A DNA stretch of 64,000 nucleotides from Epiperipatus broadwayi (Eukaryota > Onychophora > Udeonychophora > Euonychophora > Peripatidae), in NCBI GenBank assembly GCA_028023455.1, contig JAQFVV010000012.1, forward strand, positions 4,678,023 to 4,742,022. Reading direction: 5' to 3'. The translations under genes and the position numbers were made by a program. Shown piece by piece: positions 47,766-61,403 of this stretch (the stretch's first letter is position 1; the number at the start of each line of letters is the position of its first letter). The notes under the pieces were generated by a model, which had not been told where the DNA came from, made no database searches, and saw only the letters and a program-made list of their open reading frames with translations.

Positions 47766-47905
47766 ATAACACACAATTACTTCTCTATAAAACTCCTTTA
47801 ATATTTCAACCAGTAGACTGTTTTTCATCAGATTGCTTTCTGATAAAAACCAGTCTGCTGGTTGAAATATTAAAGCAGTTTTATAAAGAAGTAATTGTGT
47901 GTTGT
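47766..47905. mobile_element. Small foldback with hammerhead-like core on both strands
   Basis: The arms of about 65 bp (aacacacaattacttctcta... and complement) meet at 47831-47839. On the minus strand, 47830-47802 reads CTGATGA, a hairpin around TCTA, then GAAA. On the plus strand, 47840-47868 reads CTGATAA, a six-pair stem AACCAG/CTGGTT, then GAAA. Stems I and III are not evident, so ribozyme activity is doubtful. Confidence 0.6.
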
Positions 47906-47910
47906 TTTTT

Positions 47911-50900
47911 ATTATTTTTTTATTTTTCCTTTATTTAGTTCATATATTTTTTATATCTATGTATATATGAAAAGAAAACTGTGAAGATATTTTAAAATAA
48001 AGAATATTGTAGTTTATAAAATGTACAGTAGTCACAAATTTATACAAATATATAAAATTGATATGTGTTGATATAAATACTTTTATGTTGTCAAAATAAT
48101 TACTTATAATAGTATTATTCCTAATAATAGACAACAAATAGATTAATATATCCTTAACTAGCTATAATTAAATCAGGACACTATAGGGACCAATAATTAT
48201 GTATAATACATTTTATAACAGCTGCTATACTAGTTGAAAAATTAACAAATCACTCTAAAGTTTACATGCATTTTTAAAATTAATATAATAAACATCACAT
48301 GATCACCATTTCATTTTTGAGTGGCAATACGTATAAAGAGTTTTACCTGTTTTAAAATTAATATAAACATATATAAATTGGGCAGCTATTACTTTTATGT
48401 AGATTTCTGGCAGAGCTTCAAGGCAGCTGATGACAGAAGTTATTTTTGAAACTCATGTCTGCTGTACAACAACTTCTCATGTTTTTAGGTAGTAAAGCAG
48501 CCATTGTAAAAATGTATTGCCTACAATAATTGAAGTTGAAAATATGTAGATTTATCCTTAATAATAATAAATACCTCTCTGTTTTATTATAAATTTTGAC
48601 AATATGACACTTTATCTATACTCTATACACACAAATTTGTAATAAAAAATACAATTTTTGATTAATTATATATTGCCGATATAACAAAGTTAACTTTTTA
48701 TAATGGATATTATCTTATTATTTTAAAGAACACATATTTCTCAGACATAATAGTATCTATCTACTTCAAAGATATCTGCTATGGGATCAATACTTGATGC
48801 CAGATAATAATCCCAAATAAATATTTTGACTTGTTTTTATAAATAGGATTTATCTTGTATAGTTGTTGATAACAGAAGAATTGGATATATATATATATTG
48901 GTTTCAAGGCAGATTAAGTTTGAAAAGTCATCCATTAATTTTATATCTTTAATTTAGTTTAGGAAGCCAAGTTAAAACTGAAAATCCATATTTCTTCTTA
49001 AAATATCACTTTTCTAGGAATGATTTTGCCTTTATCGTATAATGAAAAATATGCACTAATTAATTTTAACATTAATATAAAAATTAAAGAATCTCGTACA
49101 CAATCTTTACGTCTCAAAAAATAACCAGCATTGTATAAAAAGTTTATTAAGATAAAAATTTGTTTTTATTATTCTGCCATTTTTATTAGTCATAACAATG
49201 AATTGTAATACTTTTTTGTTTTGAAATGTCGAAATGATTAAAATATTTTAGGATGCTTTTTATAACTGTGATATTATAAAATGGGCCTTTGTGTAATAAA
49301 ATGCTCGTTTAAAAAGAATCAGTGAAATATAATAAAAGAGATCGTTTCTTTAAAGAATTATTGAAGTAAACTGGCATCAAGAGAACTATAAAATTAGGAC
49401 TTATTACTTGCGACAATCTAAACCATACTACAGTGTCACATAATGTTTCCCAATATAGTCTTTTTTTAAAAACTATAATTAGTATTTTCAAATCCCAAAT
49501 TATATGAATAAAAATATAGTAAATGACATACTATTAATATGTAATTATATTTAATAAAAAAATTTAATAATTTAAATAGGACTCTTTTATTTCTCTCTGC
49601 TGCCTTAAACAAACAAAACAGAAAAAATAATAATGTATACTCTATACCTTCTATTTTTAAAGCTGACTTTATTTGAATAAATATCCACAAGTTGAGTAAA
49701 ACATAGATAAGTTTCTTATTCACATACATTAACTAGCATGGACAATTTGCTTATTTTAGACCGGAGTTTAAAGAAAAAATACTGTTTGTTTGTTTTTCAA
49801 ATGTCTTCATCAATGCAAGCTGTTCCTATATGTAGGAACATTTCTTTTTATTTTTATTTTGTCATTGACAAAACCAAATTACAGCGATGAGTGTAAACTC
49901 ATATATCACCCACTTCAATAGTTACCAATTAAAGGCAGTTGTAATGGTATGAAATTTCAATTTGTAAACTTGAGCTGCTATTTAATAATGGCCATTTTTT
50001 TTATATTTCTACAACAATATAGCTCTTTTAATAAATTTCTCCAGTTGAAGCATGAATAGAAAGAATTGACTAACATTTAGATTAATCTCGTCAAGCGTTA
50101 TTAATTAAAAAGAAAAACTATGAAAGAATTTATTTCATGAGTGGATACGTGATTATATTAAAGAAAAAACGCTGGAACTATATCATACGCTAATTTGGAT
50201 TCATTGTAAATAAAACATGAAAGTTGATGACGTATCAGAGAGAAAGACATGGTTTTTTATTCATTTTAATGAAAAATAACAAACCCATATTGTTCATACC
50301 ATACTCGAACAAGTTCTCGTTGTGACAAATCAATAAAAAAGGTATATAAATGTACAGAATATTTTAAATAAAAACAAATAATATTTTAAATTGTCATCAA
50401 TGATTTTAATATTAAAATTCAAAATTAATTTTAAATTGAAAATGTTTGGATTAAAATTAGATTTGAAGTGAGAAATTGAGGATTTTTTAGAAAATAAAAA
50501 ATTATATAGTACGAATTTTTTTTTTTTTTTAGAAAAATTTACATAGTTCCAAATAAAGGCACATCAGAAATTAAGTTACAGAAAAATATTTAGTTCAACA
50601 ACAAAAAGATATATTATTGAAATGTAAGAAACTGTTTTTGCAGAGCAAGAAACAACACAGATTTTTAAAAAGACCTTAACAATTGACATGACTAATCTGA
50701 GAAATATTTAAATGAATCTAACACACTTTGAAGATGGATCTGACATAACGGGACATTAAGAAGGCAACAGAAAATCTACTTAAAATAGATACATGTATAT
50801 CATAAAGGAAAAGTTGCAATTTACTTATAAATTTTCAACTGAGACTTGACAGTGAAATCAGAAAATAAAACTCTTGAAAACAATTAAAAATTATTGATTT

Positions 50901-51059
50901 AGAAGGAATGATTATCTTAAATTTTATAAAATGATATAAAAATTAAATACTAATGTCAGGTAAATACCATTGTCATAAAGAAAATATAACTACAATCACT
51001 TAATATTGGAAGAATTTGTTTTTGTTTTTTTAATAGAACATATTTTACTAAGTATCAGA
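47911..51059. other. AT-rich DNA without a recognised feature
   Basis: Short frames at 47940-48137, 49309-49491 and 49466-49729 are composition-driven. TA tracts near 48886. 50100-50310 has some complexity (cgctggaactatatcatacg) but no frame. Confidence 0.55.
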
Positions 51060-51390
51060 TAATATCAAGAAGTATATGGAAGAACTTAGTGAAAAAACTA
51101 TACATATATTACTGGCCTACAAGTGCAATATCTTTTAAAATAACAAATATTTTATATGAAGAAGTAAGATAAGCAATTAAATGTATTAAGATTAAAAAAC
51201 CCAAAAATTACATGCCTTTACAATGTTTTGGAAAAGGAAATTATTTGTAATAGTTTACTTCTGATGCTTATAGTAAGCTTGAGTAATAAAAAGATTTATT
51301 AAATCTCTATATAATTCGGACTCTTTCCCATTCCCACATGAAAATACTGTAGTTATTTTTAAAATAAACTGATCAAGAAATAGAAAACTT

Positions 51391-51495
51391 GTCAAGCGTC
51401 GTTAGCCGTCATCGTAGCCGCCTTGCAAGCAAGTAGTTGGTTGCAGATGGTTGTGGGTTTGCGTCCCGGCAGATGCTATGACATATGGGGAAAAA
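51391..51495 (+). mobile_element. tRNA-derived SINE, plus orientation, with perfect 17-bp TSD
   Basis: It begins tcaagcgtcgttagccgtca, has gccttgcaagcaagtagttg, the B-box-like gtgggtttgcgtcccgg and the tail gatgctatgacatatgg plus A-run. The exact repeat aagaaatagaaaacttg lies at 51375-51391 and 51496-51512. The perfect TSD marks the youngest SINE insertion in the window. Confidence 0.93.
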
Positions 51496-51761
51496 AAGAA
51501 ATAGAAAACTTGTTGGAAATATTCGGTCTAAAAAATAATATTCTAAATGATTAAATGAATGTGTGGGGTGCTATCATTATTTGAAAAAAATGAATAAAAA
51601 ATAATAAAGTTACAAGACTTATCAGAATTTAATTAATTCTATATAAGATTTTTACTAAAATTATTATGAGGGGAAATATAAAAAAGCAATGAATGTAAGA
51701 TTACCACTAAGCATTTCAGAAGTAACCCATGCTAGTACTGTTACTGGTCAGGCCAGCTACA

Positions 51762-51810
51762 CCTGAAGAATAGGGGAGAATAATATCTCTTGAAATGTTG
51801 TGCATATACT
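51762..51810 (+). ncRNA. Hammerhead-like motif, degenerate
   Basis: CTGAAGA, then a hairpin GGGAG...CTCTT, GAAA, and a possible stem III ATG...CAT followed by A. U7 is changed to A and stem I does not pair. It resembles the loop motifs of the small foldbacks at 12.5 and 42.1 kb but has no inverted arms here. Confidence 0.3.
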
Positions 51811-51825
51811 AACCTGTGATGTGTT

Positions 51826-51970
51826 ATTACTAACAGATGAATGTATTGGGAATATTTAAATAAAATTAAATTTTTATAAAGACATTCAATACATGTATTA
51901 GATGATGGAAATAGTCCAATATAAAACTACAACTAGAACACCATAATCACAAACCTTCAGAAAAACAGTA
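51826..51970. mobile_element. Palindromic MITE, half copy (4 of 4)
   Basis: The right half only: gaatgtattgggaatattta, aagacattcaatacatgtat, tagatgatggaaatagtcca and ccataatcacaaaccttcag, matching 34300-34435. Confidence 0.68.
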
Positions 51971-52799
51971 GACTTATGGTATTATCAAAATGCAAAACAA
52001 GATAGATTAGATTGACTAGAAACATGATGCATTTACTACTGCTAAAGGGTGTATAACAGGATTATTTTAACCCTTCAAGATTTTGTACAATATTTTGAGA
52101 ATTACATCTGAAGATAAGAGAATAACTCATGGTAAGTTTCAAAAAATATTACATCTATGACATAAAATCAAAAACTAAATAGATTAAAATAATGTCAATG
52201 ACTTTATTAAAAAGGAAAAAATTAAATTTGAAAGTAAATAATTATAAGTTAATATATTATGATGATCTTATTAATACAAATGGCAGTATAATATATGAAA
52301 TTAATAATAAAATTACAATTGGAGAGAATAAGTTTAAAAGAAATAATTTAATTTTAACTGCACATATAAGCTTGAAAAAATATTGTATAACAATGCTTAT
52401 TTAAGAATCTAACATTTGGACATTTTATTGAATAGCAATGTAAAAACTGAAAATTATGTAGAAAAATTTGTATTGATGGATGGTGATGTTAATAACAAAG
52501 AATCAAAATGAATTACATGGGTGAAAAAATAATTATATAACAATGTCATTATTAAAAATAAAAAAAGATCAAAATGAAATCAGAATATGTGTAGGACATG
52601 AAAAGATTAAATGTATGAAATAGTGGAATATAATCTAATTACAATATATGATTTACTAGAATGTAAATTAAATTCTAAAAGATTAAAAAAGAGACCATGT
52701 GTGGCATGGATGAATAAAATAAGGATATTTACTTAAATTATGGGGAGAAGTCTTGAGGCTATTTATAAAATATACTTCATATGCAGTAAACATGCAATT

Positions 52800-53313
52800 A
52801 TGTAAAGAAGGTGTGGAAAACCTTTTTTTTTGACAAGGGCCATTCGAATATTTATATCATTCATGGTCATATAAAATTGTTAATTGAAATATTAACCTTC
52901 TATATTTGATGTAAAATTTAATTAATTTATCCCCAATCATTGGAGTAGGCAACCTGCTCAACTGGCCAGCCAATTTCAACTTTCATCTTTTGAATGAGGG
53001 CTCTAATTTTTTTGTGAATTAAAAATAAAATGATATTATTATTACTAATGACTATTCCACAATTAATTCCAATTTGCCTTGTAACTATTTTTTTTACCAT
53101 ATTTTTGTTCTCAAATTTCTTTTTATATTCTGGATAGATTAATTCTGAGCTGCTAGAATGCAATGATTTTTAAACTCCCCTTTCTCAAATGGTTTTGAAT
53201 TTCCCATCTTTTTTTGGTAAATAATGTAATTTGACTTCACAGAATTTTCTGAATTGTTTGTATTATTTATGAAACATATCAGCCACATGATGACACTCCT
53301 TTTCAAATTGTTT
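52800..53313. other. Unidentified stretch, possible hAT-type terminus
   Basis: The start (ggtgtggaaaacctttttttttgacaagggcc, 52810-52840) recalls the short terminal sequences of non-autonomous hAT elements. A 78-codon minus-strand frame (52927-53163) ends in MKVEIGWPVEQVAYSNDWG, which I cannot assign. No matching second terminus was found. Confidence 0.25.
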
Positions 53314-53413
53314 GTCAAGTGTTGGTGGCCGAGTGGTCAACACAGCTGCCTTATAAGCAGTTGTCTTGGGTTCACTTTCCAGCCGATGATTTGACACACG
53401 AAAAAAAAAAAAA
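53314..53413 (+). mobile_element. tRNA-derived SINE, plus orientation
   Basis: The most tRNA-like copy: gtcaagtgttggtggccgag with A-box ggccgagtggtcaa, an anticodon-stem-like ctgc-cttataa-gcag, the B-box-like gggttcactttcc, a gccgatgatttgacacacg tail and a 13-base A-run. The CTTATAA loop resembles that of tRNA-Ile(UAU); the D-arm resembles Leu/Ser tRNAs. The TSD is not clear. Confidence 0.88.
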
Positions 53414-53639
53414 TAATTATATTGTTAGTTAACTTATTATATAATAATTTTCTTTCTGCAAAATATTTTTTTCTTATTTACTATTGCATAATAAATGTTA
53501 TAAGGATTATAAATTTATAATTCAATAAATAGAAATAATCCATATTTACAAAAAATAATCAACTACTTCAAATTAAAGCTTCATCAAATATTGGAATTAC
53601 ATCACAGTCTAGAATTAATAATAAATTATTCTACATCAT

Positions 53640-54720
53640 CTTTTTCAATCATTTCAAGCTGATCTCTCCATGTTTATTTTAGATTTTCAGATACAAATTT
53701 TAGTACTTCATTTAAAATCAATTTTTTAATATATCTTACATGCAAAGTCTTTCGAGGAATTTTAGAATCTTATGGATTTAATTTACTACTTCAGTCGTCC
53801 ATCTATTATCCTATCTTTTAATAATGTATCCAGTCTAATTCCATTTCAGATTGTTAATTCTACTAAAGACATTATTCTTTCTCATGTATTTTGATTTCAA
53901 TATATCCTTGGCATACCCAAGATCACATCTCTTTAAACTCTGATATAGTAATATCTCTGTTCTTGTAAATATCCAAGTCTCACATCTATAAATAAGGATT
54001 TCTAAAACATTTACTACAAACCCTTCATTTCAATGACTTCCACGTATTTAATTTTTTATGCTATATTCTAATTTATTATGTTTCCATAATAATCTGACCA
54101 AAATATTTATAATTGATGAAAATTAATAAGATTTTAAAAAGGGGGGAAAAATGAAGATTAATAGTAATAAATTATATGAAATTATTTTCTTCATTTTTCA
54201 AAACTCAATTAACATTATTTTAGACTTTAATTCATTTATCTGACAATTTCTTGCTAATATTTAATAGTTTTTGTAACATCCTAATGCAGCATGTGCTAAT
54301 GTTACAGCAATGTCATATGAAAAATCTAAATGATATCAATCTTTGTTTAGATTTTTTTAAATCCACAAATTGTTTATCACAAACTACAATAAAACATTAT
54401 AAAGAAAGAAGAAATGACTATTATATATCTGATCACTGCTAATCTTTTTAGTGCCATCATATAACCTATTCATTACAGTTGATTTCAATTCTATAGAATT
54501 TTACAATAATTCTAGATTTTATGCCTTGGTGCTCTAAAATACTTAATATATCTGAAATTTTTATAAAGACTTGTGGTTTTTCATAACTTTTAAATAAATA
54601 AATCAGTGGCTGCTTATAATCTTTGGTATTTTCTACAGTTTTTTTTAATAATATATGTATATCATCTACTTAATTATATCTACTTTTAAATCCATGTTGA
54701 TATCTGCTGATTAGTTTAAA
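53640..54720 (-). pseudogene. RTE-type LINE reverse transcriptase relic
   Basis: From about 54715 downwards the minus strand gives RYQHGFKSRYN, VDDIHILLKKTVE, KDYKQPLIYLFKSYEK, ISDILSILEHQGIKS and IIVKFYRIEINCNE, matching the NQ-x-GFR...TVDAIHIL...PL-x-x-AFIDYEKAFD...L-x-x-QGI...YI block order of RTE-like reverse transcriptases. Then, frames apart, comes RMLQKLLNISKKLSDK, matching the LQ-x-ML-x-x-L...S-x-x-VGL-x-MN helix; then YKYFGQII, CETWIFTRTE, LKRCDLGYAKDIL and LKWN*TGYI...DNRWTTEVV, the C-terminal GAETW...RC-x-R-x-ILG...GH-x-x-R...RWT series. The catalytic YADD itself is lost in a frame change near 54330. The endonuclease part upstream (above 54720) is not readable. Confidence 0.87.
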
Positions 54721-57700
54721 ACTAGTATAGAATTTAAAGATAACTAATAGTTGTATAATTTTTAATATTTTCCATTATACTTTATTATTTAAATATTTAT
54801 TATATATCTTTGTAAATATATTCTTTATTTTTTCATTAGCTTTGTTGTTTTAAAATTTTTACAAATCTCTTCTTTCTTAACCAAATTGGCCCAAAACATG
54901 TATTTTTCAATTGTTTTTCAAGCATCCAATTCTCCAAGGCACTTAAAATGTTGTTTGGGTTAGTCAAAAGCATATTGTATAACTATATAAAAACTTTCTA
55001 TTTCCTAATAAGAATAAACTTCAACCATATGCATTGGTCATTTTTGATTATGCTGAATTCATTCAAAGATAAAACAAAATTAGATATTTGCTCTGAATCA
55101 AAAAATCACATTCATCAATGGAGATTATGTTGGTATTGAAAACTTCCTTTGTTTTCAACTTGTATTTGTTAAGAATTTAAATATTGTTTATCATAAGTTT
55201 GTATCATTTATATATATATTTACTGTGAGAATTAGTGTAATGTCAGTGAAAGATTCAAGATTTAAGTTTTCTGGATTATTTTCCAAGTCCATTAAAAAAA
55301 ATAGTGTGGTCAAATAAATTGGAATAATGTTCTTCAAACTTCAGTAGCACATAACCTGTTTATATATTGACCATGTGATAATTATTTTTATTTAAATATC
55401 TAAAGTTATTACAGTTTAAGAGCTATTACTAGGTTTAGTATGTGTGCGTACATATAGATGATGTGTTAATTGGATGCTCTTAAGGCAATTTACAAAGATG
55501 TTTATTCATAAAATGCATGCATCCTTCAGAGAGATTGCTTTGGATTATACTTTATGGCATTTCTGTGCAATACCTTTCATTATTATATATATTTATCATT
55601 GGCAATGTTTTAGGAAATATATATTTTGATGTGATTTGACTAATCAAGATTTTAATGGCCATGATTTTCTTGTTAATTACTGCAATAAACTTTGTTTTAT
55701 AACATAACTGTATTAATTATTCAAACTGTAAAGAAAAACAATTATATTTAGAATATTAATATAAAATATAGTTAATTTTTTTGATGTGAAAATTATATGC
55801 CTTCTAGGTGATGGACAAGAGATAGTACCTAAATTACATGCATTCAGTATTGTGGTTATTTCATTTTTTGCATCACATACAGTAGATAAATGAAATAATT
55901 TTATTAAATTAGATTTTAAAATAGATGAAAGATTAAATAGACTTTTTTAAAGACTAAACATTCAAATTTTAAAATATGAATAGGCATAAATATTTTCAAG
56001 CCATATTGTAATTTTTAGTGATGGTCATTTATACACACATAAATGTATAGTCACATATCTTTTAATCTTATATAATGCTATATTTAATACAATCATTTTA
56101 TTCACTTGATTAAAATAATTAAAAAAAATACATTTTTTATGCTAAAAATTAATTCATGAACTTTTATCTTTTGAGTGCTGACATTTGAGAAAATAGTTTA
56201 ATAAAAAATATTCAGCTGTTAACATTCAAATATCATAGGAATTTTTATTTTATTTTATAGAGTTTTACATAATTTGCATTGTTAAAAAATACTAACTTAT
56301 TGTTTGTTTATCTTTCTATTTTTTATGTTTCATTAAAAACATAAATTTGAAAAGAAAAACAAATTATCTGAAAATAAAATACAATTTTTGAAATTAAAAA
56401 GTCTAATAAGCAGAAGTAAACAGTCACAAGAAAAAACTTTAATTCAGCCTTCACACTGAAAAATATATATTCTAATGATAAAAATATATTTCCTAAAAAA
56501 AATTGTTTAAAATGAATTTTATTAAAGCATAAATTCAAAAAATTAAAATATTATTTGTAATAATAAAATTTAATTTTTAGTTAAAAATACAAAAACAATA
56601 ATTAACAACAGGTGTTTATTGTTTTATATCAGTAAATTTTCAATTGACTAATTTTTTGCTAAAAGATTAAAATATTCAAATAATTTCTAAATGTAAATAA
56701 ACATGACATACTTATTAAAAACAAATATTTAATATTTTTACAAATAAAAGTTGAATGGATTAAATATAAATTTACTGTTTTTGCTTTTACAATATAAACA
56801 AAAGCTTAAAGTATGCAAATAGACACATACTCTTGTCCCTGCATAAAGTCAGTATTCTTTACTATCATTTTTTGTTCACTAATAGTGATAAACATTTAAA
56901 TACTATAGATAGAAAATTACATTTTTTACCATTAATAACTATAAAATCATGTAAATATTTTTTTTTAAATTTGTACCATCAACTCATTGAAGGAGATTTC
57001 TGCCTTAAGATTACTTTATGTTATTTGCTGCATCAACAAAAGTTTTGCATAAAAATCAAATTAAATGTAATGTCTCAAACCCACTTGATAAATAAATGTT
57101 GCTAATTAAGTGCATGTTTATTGAGATTAAATGGTCTGAGATTTTATGATGATGGTTTAGTTGTGGGTTGATAGAGTTAGCAATAAGGAGTGCAATAATA
57201 AAAATGTAAAAAAAATAAAAATATTTGAACATAAATCTTTTAAAATTATTAAGATATTTTCATCAATACTGGGAATACTATATAAATCTTTAATAAAAGT
57301 ATAACTATTTTTGCAGTAATGCACTGTTTATTTGATTTTATTAGAAATAAAAAAAAAACAGAATGTTTTCAATATATCAATTTGTAAAGTTTTTAGATTT
57401 GGAAATTTTATTTGAACTATTATGTCTGATGATTTCACAGACTTGGAAAACATTACTATGTATATAAAAAGACATTTAAACATTTTTGCTTAAAGTAAAT
57501 TGTTGTTACATTGAGATTTTAAAAAATAATGTTCCTAGTGGAATACAAATTTTGTGTGAACATAAGTAATTTATGGAAAGTTGGCCATTGACATGGAAAT
57601 AGTAAGATTACGTGATTTAATGGGATTTAAATATTAACGTTTAATTGCAACTTAAGATTGCACCTCTACTGTAAGCTAGATATAGATAATATTCAGTTAT

Positions 57701-59544
57701 TTATTTTATATAGGCATATTGAATTTTGTAGAGAAGTATTCTAGAGTATTTGATTATTATATGTTTTTTATGATTTTGGATATATAATAATGTGTTAAAT
57801 CGACATTATTTAAAGTAGAACAGATTATTTAATACTAGTAAATGATATTATGGTGATGAGTTTGGAGTATGATAAGATATATATACATGTATAATGTCTT
57901 AATAACTCTCATCATTATATTCACTGAGGGCATGTTTCAAAGTTCACGTATATAAATAAAATAACTGAATCAACTTTTGAATCTTATGATTGTATCTAAA
58001 AGTAGAAAATTTCCTCAGACACTCATCTTTTAGTAACCAGATAAAAATTGCCCTAGTTTACGTATATATAAAATTCTGTGTTAATAAATTATGTATAAAT
58101 AAATACTTAATGGCGACTTTTTTTTATTTAATGACAAAAAAAAATTGATTTGTTCAAATTAAATATAAAACATTAATTAACAAAAATCAATATTGGCAAT
58201 GGGTAGAAATGCTTTTAGAATTAGAACAAAAAAGAAATAAATACGGTCTGGTCAAATATTTGTTCTGTTTAGCTTCTTTTTGGATGAAAAAAAAATCTAT
58301 AAATTGTCTTTTGCGAAATCAAAAGATTAAAAGGTAATTTTCTTGAAATATCGCAAAAAAGAGTAGCAATTTAATATTAATACAAATTCTTAAGACGTTT
58401 CTGTACATATATTTTTTATACTGCTCTTCGCATCATTTTACTGATCTGATATAAAAATATAAATATATATTAAATTTCTTTGTGATTTGTTTTTAAATTT
58501 TGATATTAAATTGTATGATTAAATTATTTTTCTATTATTAAATTATCAAAATAAAATATTTTTCCAAGCATTTTGTATATGTTTTAATACATTTTTTTCT
58601 CTGTATTATATCGATTTTATAATTAAATTTTTGACTGATTTATATTATTTATATTTTTGAATTCGGTATATGTTCAATATAAATATTTAATTTGCTATAA
58701 AATACAAATGTTTGCAATCATTTTGACAGTTTTGTTGACAAGTTGTTAATGTGCAATTGCTAATATAATATGCAAATATTTTAAATAATATCAAAACAAT
58801 TAATACTTATATATTAAATAAAATGTTGGATTAAGATAGTTGCAGTCTCTTCTGATTCAAGTTGGTTTATTGGATAGAATTTCTCGCTAGAGGGAGTATA
58901 TTTGGATCTATTTTTAAATTTAAAAAGGTGAAATAAAAAAGGACGAATGATATTCATTCAAACATTTGATCACCTCTTGATATATTTCAGTGAGTCATAA
59001 TTCATTTATTATATATTTCAGTGAGTAATAAGAAACACAAATAATTCCACTGAAACAAAACAAAACTATGTTGAATTACAGTAGTATAAAATATGTGAAA
59101 ACAACTTTGGCTAAATGGCAAAAATAAATGGTAAGTTAAAAAAGGCATCAAATCATGAGTTTTATAAACAACTTGGCCCCTTAATAATAAAAGAGATTGA
59201 AGAAATTTTCCAAACAAAATATTATAGAAAAATAAAAGGCAAAGAATTTAAAAACAATGAAACTGATCATCTTATTACAAATAGATATTCTGAAAATCTA
59301 AAAAAAAGCACAAACTTCAGAAAAATATGAAACTGAATAAATATAACATGAAAATCATAAAAATTTTGTTTAAAAATGCAGTAAAATTATTCATTGTAAA
59401 ATTGATGCTTATTGTGTTTCAACACTTTAGATATACTTTGTATATATTTTGATTTATATATAGAATGTGAATATTAATAAACATTGCTATTTAATGAGCT
59501 CTTTAATGTCAATGAATATATCCCCTTTGATAGTTTAAATCAAG
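54721..59544. other. AT-rich DNA without a recognised feature
   Basis: 54721-55140 may contain decayed 5' sequence of the LINE. Further right only composition-driven frames occur (56323-56538, 56833-57105, 59002-59217, 59115-59330). The 71-codon lysine-rich plus frame at 59115-59330 has no motif I know. Confidence 0.5.
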
Positions 59545-60927
59545 GGTCACCAATCTGGTTCCTAGCACTCACTAGTGGACATTTAAAGCTTTCATATTGG
59601 TGATAAATATTTGCCAGATATTAAAAAAAGAGTCATAGATTACTACAGATGCACAACAGGTGTTTAAATTTATTGCAGAGTTGTTCATGCCTATCATGAT
59701 ATATGCTAATTTGGTACAAACCTATCAAGGTTTGAATTTCAATATTGACATTCATTTATGGTTTGCAATTATGCTTTTGGCCAGCAATATAAAAAAAAAC
59801 AACTAATGAGATCTGTGGCTCTGTATACATAATTTGTAGCAATAGTCAAACAATTTGTAATGACTGCATAGTCATGAATATTTGAGGTTAGTTAAGTGAG
59901 TATGATCTGAAGCCTGTTTGTAAAACATTATAAATTTTTTAACCAATTTCCCCCATGTCTCAAAAAAAGAAATACGTTTGTGGCTATTTACCAGAATATA
60001 TGATAATAGGTTTTATCAAATTTGTGACAAATAAACAACTTCCTATATATTTATTATGCCACAAAGCATTAACAAGTGAAGTAATGAAGCCCAAAGTGAT
60101 TGCATAAGAATCTTCTAGCAAAGCAACCTTAAGAAAAAGACAAACCAATAGAATATTTTCAAGAGATTTATAAAAAATATTCACATCATCCAACAATTGC
60201 ATCTTCATTTCATAAACTAAATGCAATGAACAAAACCAGATTAATTGTAAGATATCAAATATCAAAATTGATAACAAAAACTGGCAAAAGTCACAATATT
60301 TGTAAAATGTTGATAATTCTCCACATCATGGAATTTGTATCAACTGTACTGCTCCAGGATATACCTGATATTTTTAAAACCATGCTTCTAACACAAACAT
60401 GGTTAAGTGATGCATTCACAAAATGGTAGACAATGTTGAAAATCAATTAATATCCTTTAAAATACTAAATTTCATTGCAATTAAACAATTCTTCCATTGC
60501 TGATAATGATGCTGTGGTAATGACTATGTACAGTACTTTGACAAATTGAATATATTGCAAAAAATGCTATTTACAAAAAATATTGTCACAGATACAAAAG
60601 GAATAACAATATTTCAGATTATAAAAATATATTTTGAAAAAAAAAACATATCTTTAATCAATATTGCTGCATGTCCTACTGATGGAGCACTATTAATGGT
60701 AAGTCATTATCACAGATTTGCTATTTATTTGAAAGAAGAAGGTCCAATGTTTATACATTCATTGCATAATACATAGATAAAATGTGCAGGTCTGCATTTG
60801 TCTTTAAATGCAATAATTAAAGTTATTTAGAAGGAATTTGAACTCAGACTTTAAAGCTCCTTGCATCTATCTATTCTATCTTATACAATGAACACCCATG
60901 ATCACATACATGTGAAAAAAGATAAAT

Positions 60928-60978
60928 GATCTCCAATATATTTCATGGTAAATCAGCATCCATCAGCTGATCTAGATC
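60928..60978 (-). ncRNA. Decayed hammerhead ribozyme
   Basis: GATCTAGATCAG, CTGATGG (A9 changed), stem II GATGCTG-like with loop ATT, GAAA, a shortened stem III (TATA) and TTGGAGATC. The fold is recognisable, but the A9 change and lost stem III should inactivate it. Confidence 0.65.
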
Positions 60979-61403
60979 ATCATTTTTCACACACATATAT
61001 AATCATTTCTCAGTTTATATTAAGATAGTAAATCTTCAAACTTTAATGGACAGACTTAAATCTACTTAATTCTACTCTTCAGCCATCCATATCAATGAAT
61101 ATCTGATGATGGAACATTCAAAGCCCTTGGTGATGCCAATATTATTGACTTACCCCTCTTGACTTTAATTAGTCACTCTGACCCTTCATATATATAACTT
61201 TAATATGTTGATTTAAATATACAGAAGAAGGATGGGCAGAATGCAGACTAAATATATAATATTTGAAATACAAATAATTTGTTTATATTGAACTTAATAT
61301 AATTTAGAAGGGACATGTACTCAGATTTTCATGCTTCCTACAGTTATTCACTCTATCTTATACAACTGACACACATGACCAAATATATGGGGAAAAGATA
61401 AAT

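Larger units (their letters stand above)
51060..52790 (+). pseudogene. Probable LINE relic, split by a SINE and a MITE half
   Basis: Plus-strand fragments near 51150 read EEVR*AIKCIKIKKPKN, resembling the EEV-x-xAI-x-x-LK-x-x-KAPG entry to LINE RT. Near 52680, RLKKRPCVAWMNKI with LGEVLR/IMGRSLEA resembles the RGRP-x-x-TW...MG-x-S-x-EA tail of some LINE C-termini. The middle is unreadable, and the frame 52192-52404 (70 codons, lysine- and asparagine-rich) has no motif. A SINE (51391-51495) and a MITE fragment (51826-51970) interrupt it. The assignment is weak. Confidence 0.35.

Noticed and set aside
48418-48470. CTGATGA...GAAAC in agctgatgacagaagttatttttgaaactc
   Set aside because: The intervening stem is weak (AGAAG/TTTTT) and there is no stem I or III and no surrounding repeat structure, so chance is likely.
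53314-53413. Possible functional tRNA gene
   Set aside because: There is no acceptor stem pairing, the B-box is imperfect, the A-tail is long, and five other dispersed copies share a non-tRNA tail: it is a SINE.
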